64,000 nt of DNA from assembly GCA_965279095.1 (NCBI GenBank), contig CBDIHH010000002.1:124001-188000 (forward strand), given 5' to 3'. The notes below the pieces were generated by a model. It saw only the letters and a program-made list of their open reading frames with translations. It did no database searches and was not told where the DNA came from. The DNA is from CBDIHH01 sp965279095 (lineage in GTDB: Bacteria; Pseudomonadota; Alphaproteobacteria; Caulobacterales; Caulobacteraceae). Position numbers and translations under genes: made by a program. Shown here one piece after another: positions 58,839 through 64,000 of the stretch. The first letter of the stretch is position 1; every line of letters starts with the position of its first letter.

Positions 58839-58954
58839 CGTCATCCTAGGCCTTGTGCCTAGGACCCATAAACGCATGGTCCTCAAGCCCTTGGCTCCGC
58901 GGTTCAACTGCGCCGTCGCGCGTCGGGGTCCTAGGCACAAGGCCTAGGATGACG
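58839..58954. repeat. Palindromic intergenic element, 29-bp perfect inverted arms
   Basis: Arms at 58839-58867 and 58926-58954, each with an inner palindrome (CCTAGGccttgtgCCTAGG). It lies between convergent genes (58818 and 58969) and is followed by TTTT, so it may terminate both transcripts. Same architecture as 15263-15376. Confidence 0.82.
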
Positions 58955-58968
58955 GTTTTGGGAGATGG

Positions 58969-60168
58969 TCAGGCCTGGCCCAGCAGCTCCCGCAGCCCCG
59001 AGGCGATTTCGCGGGCGCCCTCGCCAAGCGTCACCTTTCGCCGGGGGGTCTTGCCGCGGGTCAACAGGTTGATGGTGTCGAAATCCTCGGCGGCGGCGAA
59101 GAAGCGCTCGGTGATGTGCATGCCGCCCTGGCCCCATTGGTCGACGTTGGCGATCCAGGCCTGCATCCCGTAAACCGGCCAGCGGCGGACCTGCTCATAG
59201 GCGGCGTCCTTGTCGAGCACCCCCTGGGCCCCGGTGGCGGCCAGGGCGTCGCGGTAGTGGCCGATGAGGTCGCGGGCGGAGGCGCGGCGCTCCTCGATGG
59301 TGAGAGCGCCGAGCATGAAATAGGTGATGTCGCGCCAGGGACGGCCTTTGCGCACCAGCTGCCAGTCGTGCCAGACGCGCACGCCGTTGGCGCGCAGGAA
59401 GCTGTTGCCCTGGTGAGAGTCGCCGTGGACCAGGCAGCGCGGACTAGTCTGTTCCATCTCGAAGGCGGTCAGCTCGTCATAGGCGTGGCTGAACAGTTCC
59501 GGCGTCTCGTTGATCCACTTCGGCAGGAAGGCCTGATAGCCCGGCTTGGGCAGGTTCAGGGCGATGTAGTTGTACATTCGCAGCAGCTGGTCGGTGTCCA
59601 CCGGCGTGTCCATGGACGTCTTCAGCCAGGTCTGTGCTTCAAGCAGCGGACTGTCCCACAGGGCCCCGTGCAGGGTGGCCAGGGACTCCAGCCCCTTGGC
59701 GACCCCGTCGACCCCCAGGTGGTGCGAACTGTTGCCGAACTCACCCGGCGCCGCGGCCAGGTCCTCCATCACCACGATGCCGCGCCCGCCGCCGTCGCCG
59801 TCCCAGTCGGCGTAGTAGCTGCCGGGCAGGGGCGCGCTGACCTGGTCGCGCATGAAATAGTAGAACCGCGCCTCCAGCTCGCAGATGTCGCCGCTCTCGA
59901 AGCCTTCGGACCAGTTGGATTTCAGGCAGACGTGGCGGGGAATGCCGGCGGCGCGGCCGGCTGCGTTCAGTTCCAACGCCAGGCGCAGCTTGGTGGTGTG
60001 GCTGTTCTTGATCTCGACGACCTCGAACGACTCCACAACCACGCCGGGATAGCGGTTGGTGAGCAGGCCGGTCAGCCACGCGGGCGTGATCTCGTCGAGG
60101 TTGCGGGGCAGGCGGCCCTGGCGGGCGGGATAGGGACGGTCGGTGGTTGCGTCTGGCGCTAGGCTCAT
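58969..60168 (-). CDS. APH-fold phosphotransferase (EcKL/DUF1679-like)
   Basis: 399 residues. Kinase motifs LVHGDSHQGNSF (catalytic Asp) and WHDWQLVRKGRPWRDITYF are intact; the DFE-type Asp is in HDWQ. The subgroup phosphorylates small alcohols, ecdysteroids or acyl-CoA-linked hydroxyls. Divergent from the SnoaL-like gene with a TTGAC-N5-GTCAA palindrome in between, so it belongs to the second regulon. Confidence 0.85.
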   Translation of the reverse strand: MSLAPDATTDRPYPARQGRLPRNLDEITPAWLTGLLTNRYPGVVVESFEVVEIKNSHTTKLRLALELNAAGRAAGIPRHVCLKSNWSEGFESGDICELEARFYYFMRDQVSAPLPGSYYADWDGDGGGRGIVVMEDLAAAPGEFGNSSHHLGVDGVAKGLESLATLHGALWDSPLLEAQTWLKTSMDTPVDTDQLLRMYNYIALNLPKPGYQAFLPKWINETPELFSHAYDELTAFEMEQTSPRCLVHGDSHQGNSFLRANGVRVWHDWQLVRKGRPWRDITYFMLGALTIEERRASARDLIGHYRDALAATGAQGVLDKDAAYEQVRRWPVYGMQAWIANVDQWGQGGMHITERFFAAAEDFDTINLLTRGKTPRRKVTLGEGAREIASGLRELLGQA

Positions 60169-60252
60169 GCTGTATCCTCCCGCCGGCGTCTGTCGCGCCG
60201 CTGCGTGGCAAGGTTGTTCCCCAGATCGTCCGTATCGGCCTAGCCTGCGGCG

Positions 60253-60269
60253 CTTGACCGGCAGTCAAG
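60253..60269. promoter_or_regulatory. Operator CTTGAC-N5-GTCAAG
   Basis: Perfect palindrome with spacer CGGCA in the divergent gap between 60168 and 60333. Arms identical to the operators at 52813 and 62639. Confidence 0.62.
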
Positions 60270-60332
60270 ACCGGCGGCCTGGATGGCGCGTCGCCGCCGG
60301 GCCTACTGGCCGTGACGACCGGGGAGGGCGCC

Positions 60333-60755
60333 ATGGAAACCCAGACGACTGACGATGCGGCGCTGAGGCTGGGACGGGCCTGGGTGGCGGCCCTCAACCG
60401 CCGCGATATCACCGCCATGTCGGCATTGCTGGCCGACGACTTCAGCTATTGGGGCATGGCCCTGACGCCGCCGGACCTGGGGGTGCGCTGGGGCAAAGCC
60501 GCGTTCATCGCCGCCCTGCAACGGGGCGGCAGCGGCATGGCCAAACCGGTCGTGATGACTGAAGCGCGATACATCTCTGGCGGCGACCGTGCGGTGATCG
60601 AGGCGGACGGCCAAGGGGTGCGCGAGGACGGCGGGGTCTACGCCAACAGCTACTGCCTGGTCTTCGAGGCGCGAGATGGCCAGGTCACGGCGGTGCGCGA
60701 CTACTGCTGCACGGCCACGGCGGCGGCGCATTTCTCGGCGTTGCGGGGCGCCTGA
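60333..60755 (+). CDS. SnoaL/NTF2-like protein
   Basis: 140 residues from ATG 60333 (GGGGAGGGC upstream). The NTF2 fold pattern is AWVAALNRRDITAMSALLADDF, then a strand-rich end (NSYCLVFEARDGQVTAVRDY). It lacks the Arg-Asp set of the epoxide-hydrolase-like protein at 48683. Function unknown. Its stop codon lies within the first repeat unit of the array that follows. Confidence 0.78.
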   Translation: METQTTDDAALRLGRAWVAALNRRDITAMSALLADDFSYWGMALTPPDLGVRWGKAAFIAALQRGGSGMAKPVVMTEARYISGGDRAVIEADGQGVREDGGVYANSYCLVFEARDGQVTAVRDYCCTATAAAHFSALRGA

Positions 60756-61173
60756 TCCTCCCCCATCCCGCAGAGGGTGGGGGAGGTGGTCCGGAGGACC
60801 GGAGGGGGCGAACCGCTGGCGCCGCGCCCCCTCTCTCGCGCCCCCTCCACCGCTTCGCGGTCCCCCTCCCCCGCGAAGGGCGGGGGAGGATAGGCGGCGC
60901 GCCTGATCCTCCCCCATCCCGAAGAGGATGGGGGAGGTGGCGCGGAGCGCCGGAGCGGGCGAACCGCTGGCGCCGCGCCCCGTCTCGCGCCCCCTCCACC
61001 GCTTCGCGGTCCCCCTCCCCCGCGAAGAGCGGGGGAGGATAGGCGGCGCGCCTGATCCTCCCCCATCCCGCAGAGGATGGGGGAGGTGGTCTGGAGGACC
61101 GGAGGGGGCGAACCGCTTGCGCCGCGCTTTTTCACTCGCCCCCGCTCCCGCGAAGGGCAGGGGAGGATAGGCG
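60751..61173. repeat. Three-copy ~150-bp intergenic tandem repeat
   Basis: Units begin at 60751, 60902 and 61051 (periods 151 and 149); the third is shortened to about 120 bp and diverged. Each unit has inverted halves (CTCCCCCATCCC ... GGGGGAGGT and CCTCCCCCGCGAA...GGGGGAGG), so it can fold. It fills the 428-bp gap between the SnoaL-like gene and the convergent APH gene. No coding potential; no spacer-repeat structure of a CRISPR. Confidence 0.9.
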
Positions 61174-61183
61174 GCGGCAAAAG

Positions 61184-62542
61184 TCAGATCGGCGGCAGCT
61201 TCACGTGGGTGGCGGAGCGGCCGATCTTGGTGGCGCCGAACATCAACATTCGCCGCGCCTCCATGGCTCCGAACAGGCGATAGAGGCGCTCGTCCGCCTC
61301 GGGCGGCGCGGTCTTGACGTAGGCTTCCAGAGCGGCGTCGGCCTCCGGCCAATCGGCGAAAGATCGACTGAGCAGGGCGGAAACGTCGGCCAGGTTGCGG
61401 CGGCGGACCTCCTCGCCTTGGGCGCCGGCGCAAGCCAGCCATTCGAGCAACTGGTCGGCGCTCTCCTTCAGCGACTGCTGCATGGGCGAGGCGGTCTCGA
61501 TCCTGGCCAGGGTGTCGGCCAGCTTGGCGATGACGGCGGCGTTGTCGCCCACGCGCGGGGTCAGCGGCGGCTCGGGGGGCAGGGTGAAGCCGGTCAGGGC
61601 GCCCATGGCCAAGAGGATCACCTGGCGCAGGGCGATGTCGAATTCGAGATAGACATTGTGCGGGTCGCCGGCCTGCATCCCGCCCACCGTGCCGGTGAAC
61701 TGCATGGTCCCCAGGGTCGCGAACAGCAGGGTGTGGAACTCGATCACCCGGTCATCCAGGGGCGCGCCCGAGAACTCTTCATAGTGCCGGCGCAGGGTGC
61801 GCAGGTCGTCGCCCATGGGCTCGTAGCTGTCGCGCATGCGCATGGTGGCGAAGTCGGTGACCGGGTCGCCGATCATCGAGAACTCGAAGTCGTAGAGGCC
61901 GGTCAAGGCGCCGTCCTTGTGCAGGAACTGGCCGGAATCGAACTGGATGAAGGCGGCGCGGTCACGGCCCGGCGGAACGTTGCGGCGAATCCAGCCCAGC
62001 ACGAATTCCAGCATCGGCTCGGGCCGGCAGCGGGTGCGCTCGTAATGGGGCAGGTAGGCGTGCAGCCCGGCCAGGGCTATCTCGTCGCCGCCCGCCGGCA
62101 GGCGCACGCCCTTGGCGATGAAGGGTTCCAGCGGCAATCGGTGCATGGCCGCCATCTGGCGCATGTAGTCGCGGGTGATCGAACGGCGGGCCTCGTCGCT
62201 GGGGGCGTCGGCCATGTCGCGGGTCCCGGGAATCGCATCCATGAGGATGGCGGCCGGCGCCTCGCAGAAGCCGTAGACGCGGGGAACGGCGATGCCGTGG
62301 TCGCTCAGCACGCTGATCACATCGCCTTCCCGGCGCAGGTCCTTGAAGATGGCGACATCGCCCTCGCGATCGCCGCGCAGATGCAGATGCAGGATCTCCC
62401 CGTCTCGCTCGACATCGACGAACCAGGCCGGCCGCCAGCGGACCTGGCGTTCCATATGGACGACGCGGCCGCCCATGACCGTCTCGACATAGGCGCGGAG
62501 GCGGGCCTCGCCGGCCTGCGAATAGTCCGTGCGGGGATCCAT
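61184..62542 (-). CDS. Degenerate APH-fold phosphotransferase-like protein
   Basis: 452 residues from ATG 62542 (MDPRTDYSQ). APH fold with AAILMDAIPGTRDMAD and the metal loop LYDFEFSMIGDPVTDFATM. The catalytic loop is altered: FIQFDSGQFL keeps Asp but lacks the His and Asn of HGDxxxxN. About 100 extra C-terminal residues. It may bind nucleotide or acyl-CoA without normal kinase activity. Divergent from the SDR at 62881. Confidence 0.75.
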   Translation of the reverse strand: MDPRTDYSQAGEARLRAYVETVMGGRVVHMERQVRWRPAWFVDVERDGEILHLHLRGDREGDVAIFKDLRREGDVISVLSDHGIAVPRVYGFCEAPAAILMDAIPGTRDMADAPSDEARRSITRDYMRQMAAMHRLPLEPFIAKGVRLPAGGDEIALAGLHAYLPHYERTRCRPEPMLEFVLGWIRRNVPPGRDRAAFIQFDSGQFLHKDGALTGLYDFEFSMIGDPVTDFATMRMRDSYEPMGDDLRTLRRHYEEFSGAPLDDRVIEFHTLLFATLGTMQFTGTVGGMQAGDPHNVYLEFDIALRQVILLAMGALTGFTLPPEPPLTPRVGDNAAVIAKLADTLARIETASPMQQSLKESADQLLEWLACAGAQGEEVRRRNLADVSALLSRSFADWPEADAALEAYVKTAPPEADERLYRLFGAMEARRMLMFGATKIGRSATHVKLPPI

Positions 62543-62638
62543 GAGTCTCGCTTCCTCGACCTTGGCCGCGGGTCGTCGAACCGCCCCGGCCTTTTTTCGC
62601 TCTATACGGCGCCTGGGTTGTCCCGGCGCGCGCGGCGG

Positions 62639-62653
62639 TTGACTGGGTGTCAA
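62639..62653. promoter_or_regulatory. Operator TTGAC-N5-GTCAA
   Basis: Perfect palindrome with spacer TGGGT, in the 338-bp divergent gap between 62542 and 62881. The rest of the gap shows no gene that I can support; a GTG-initiated extension of the SDR from 62794 is possible but its composition is poor. Confidence 0.62.
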
Positions 62654-62880
62654 GCCGGCCGGGCGCCTGTCCCGTCGCCCCCGCCAGCCGGGTCGGCTAG
62701 GGTTTGGGCGGATGGGGGCCACGACGGCGTCCATCTCAACAAGATCATCGGGTGGAAGCGCAGGGCCAGGATCCGTCCAGCGGGTGAGCATGGGTGTCGG
62801 GCGCCGCCGCGGCGATCCGGCCATGCTCCATGCTTGGTCCCGGACGGCCGTCAGGCTTCGCCGCAAGTTGGAGCGTCGCC

Positions 62881-63708
62881 ATGGGCCGTCTGGAGGGCAA
62901 GTCCGCCGTCATCACCGGCGCCGGCTCGGGCATCGGCCGGGCCTCGGCCCTGAAGTTCGCCGCCGAGGGCGCCAGCGTCGCCGTCACCGACATCGTCGGC
63001 GCGTCGGCCGAGGCGGTGGCCGAGGAGGTTCGCGCCGCGGGCGGGCAGGCGGTGGGCTTCACCGTGGACGTCTCCGACGACGCCGCCTTGAAAGAGATGG
63101 TCGAGCGGACCATCGCCGAATTCGGCAAGCTCGACATCCTGTTCAACAACGCCGTCAACACCGCGGCCGGCAAGAAGAAGCGGGATATCGATTTTCTGCA
63201 GTTCGACCCGCAGGTCTTCCACGAAATCGTCCAGGTGAATGTCCTGGGCGGGGTGCTGGCCAGCAAATACGCCATTCCGCACATGCTGGAGCGGGGCGGG
63301 GGCTGCATCCTGTTCACCTCGTCCACCAGTTCGCTCGGGGGCGATGTGGCGCAGTTCTCCTACGGCGCCTCCAAGGCGATGGTGAACTGGTACGTGAAGA
63401 CCATCGCCACCACCTATGGAAAGCGCGGCATCCGCTGCAATGCGGTGATCCCGGGGGTGATCGAGACCCCGGCGATGATGGCCTGGGCCAGCGAGGAGAT
63501 GCATGCGGCGTTCATGAAGCTGCAGAACGTGCCGCGCCTGGGCCGACCGGAGGACATCGCCAACCTGGCGGCGTACCTGGCCTCGGACGAGGCCGCCTTC
63601 ATGAACGGCGCCCTCTACAAGTGCGACGGCGGGATGACCGCGCCGCTGCCCTTCGCCCAGCTGCAGCTCGACTATCTGATCCCGCGCCACCAGACCCCCC
63701 AATCCTGA
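62881..63708 (+). CDS. SDR family oxidoreductase
   Basis: 275 residues from ATG 62881 (TTGGAGCGTC upstream). TGAGSGIGRAS, NNAVNTA, TSSTSSLGG and catalytic YGASK are normal; C-terminus extends 25 residues past CDGGMTAPL. It is co-directional with the partial epoxide-hydrolase-like gene 30 nt downstream and driven from the TTGAC-box promoter. Confidence 0.9.
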   Translation: MGRLEGKSAVITGAGSGIGRASALKFAAEGASVAVTDIVGASAEAVAEEVRAAGGQAVGFTVDVSDDAALKEMVERTIAEFGKLDILFNNAVNTAAGKKKRDIDFLQFDPQVFHEIVQVNVLGGVLASKYAIPHMLERGGGCILFTSSTSSLGGDVAQFSYGASKAMVNWYVKTIATTYGKRGIRCNAVIPGVIETPAMMAWASEEMHAAFMKLQNVPRLGRPEDIANLAAYLASDEAAFMNGALYKCDGGMTAPLPFAQLQLDYLIPRHQTPQS

Positions 63709-63738
63709 CGGACAGACCGTCGAAGAGGAGCCATCGCC

Positions 63739-64000
63739 ATGGGACAACAACAGGAAGCCGCCGTTCTGGGCATGCTGGCCGCCTGGGGCCACGGCCAGCA
63801 CGAGCCCGACATCGAGGCAATCGTGTCCTATTTCGCGCCCGACGGCGCCTGGACCCTTTACATGCCGGACGGTCCCACGATCCGGGGGCGCGAGGCGATG
63901 CGGATCGAGATCGCCCGTCAGCTGCAATATTGCGGCGGCTTCATGTGCAAGATCATGAACATCGCCTCTGGCGACAACGTGGTCATCGCCGAACGCGAGG
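63739..64000 (+). CDS. SnoaL/limonene-epoxide-hydrolase-like protein, 3' end outside window
   Basis: The first 87 residues are visible from ATG 63739 (GAAGAGGAG upstream). NTF2-fold pattern: AVLGMLAAWGHGQHEPDIEAIVSYFAPDG and TIRGREAMRIEIARQL. The last visible residues (VVIAERE) reach the place where limonene-epoxide hydrolases have Arg-x-Asp, so catalytic assignment needs the missing end. Confidence 0.72.
   Translation, partial: MGQQQEAAVLGMLAAWGHGQHEPDIEAIVSYFAPDGAWTLYMPDGPTIRGREAMRIEIARQLQYCGGFMCKIMNIASGDNVVIAERE

Noticed and set aside
60751..61173. Possible CRISPR array
   Set aside because: The units are ~150 bp and adjacent, with no short repeats separated by unique spacers and no cas genes.
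62794..62880. N-terminal extension of the SDR at 62881
   Set aside because: The extra 29 residues do not look like an SDR N-terminus, whereas ATG 62881 has GGAG at proper spacing and starts the usual fold.

Overview
The window is uniformly GC-rich DNA from a Gram-negative bacterium. A TonB-dependent receptor, an OmpA-type peptidoglycan-binding domain, many SDR/VOC/acyl-CoA dehydrogenase genes and palindromic CGTCATC...GATGACG intergenic elements fit an alphaproteobacterium, most likely Caulobacterales (Phenylobacterium- or Caulobacter-like). That assignment is inferred from style, not proven. Nearly every gene is catabolic or regulatory. I see no tRNA, rRNA, transposase, phage gene or CRISPR array.

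Layout. (1) 1-9.1 kb, minus strand: heteromeric acyl-CoA dehydrogenase pair, crotonase, LCAD-like dehydrogenase and a fumarylacetoacetase-fold enzyme, then two tannase-like hydrolases. (2) 9.4-12.3 kb, plus: hydratase, 3-hydroxyacyl-CoA dehydrogenase and thiolase. (3) 12.5-15.2 kb: a TonB-dependent receptor fused through 23 prolines to an OmpA domain. (4) 15.5-24.3 kb: a Rieske dioxygenase operon (alpha, beta) divergent from an operon with a one-cluster ferredoxin of altered Cys motif, a transporter, four SDRs, a BphC-type extradiol dioxygenase and an alpha/beta hydrolase. (5) 24.3-31.3 kb: SDR, TetR, DMT exporter, FAH-family hydrolase, metal-dependent amidohydrolase, MFS, DUF2889. (6) 31.5-41.4 kb: DUF35 plus Cys-less thiolase pair, double CaiB CoA-transferase, VOC, amidohydrolase, CoA ligase, IclR, double VOC, carboxymuconolactone-decarboxylase-like protein. 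(7) 41.4-47.3 kb: SDR, acyl kinase, ACAD11/LvaC-like dehydrogenase, SDR, then TetR and a tandem GntR regulator. (8) 47.3-52.7 kb: P450, limonene-epoxide-hydrolase-like protein, VOC, phytoene-desaturase-like flavoprotein, SnoaL-like protein and an unknown. (9) 52.8-64 kb: TetR, MFS, SnoaL-like proteins, SDRs, a KstD-like flavoprotein and two APH-fold proteins.

Together these encode uptake, oxygenation, catechol cleavage, C-C hydrolysis, CoA activation and beta-oxidation of a bulky hydrophobic aromatic/alicyclic acid. The gene set resembles the abietane diterpenoid (dit) pathway and steroid-degradation modules, but the substrate cannot be read from sequence. Two recurrent palindromes suggest two regulons: a TTCTGAATACAGAA-type box in promoters from 3.5 to 49 kb, and TTGAC-N5-GTCAA in divergent promoters from 52.8 to 62.7 kb, the latter probably bound by the TetR encoded at 52.87 kb.
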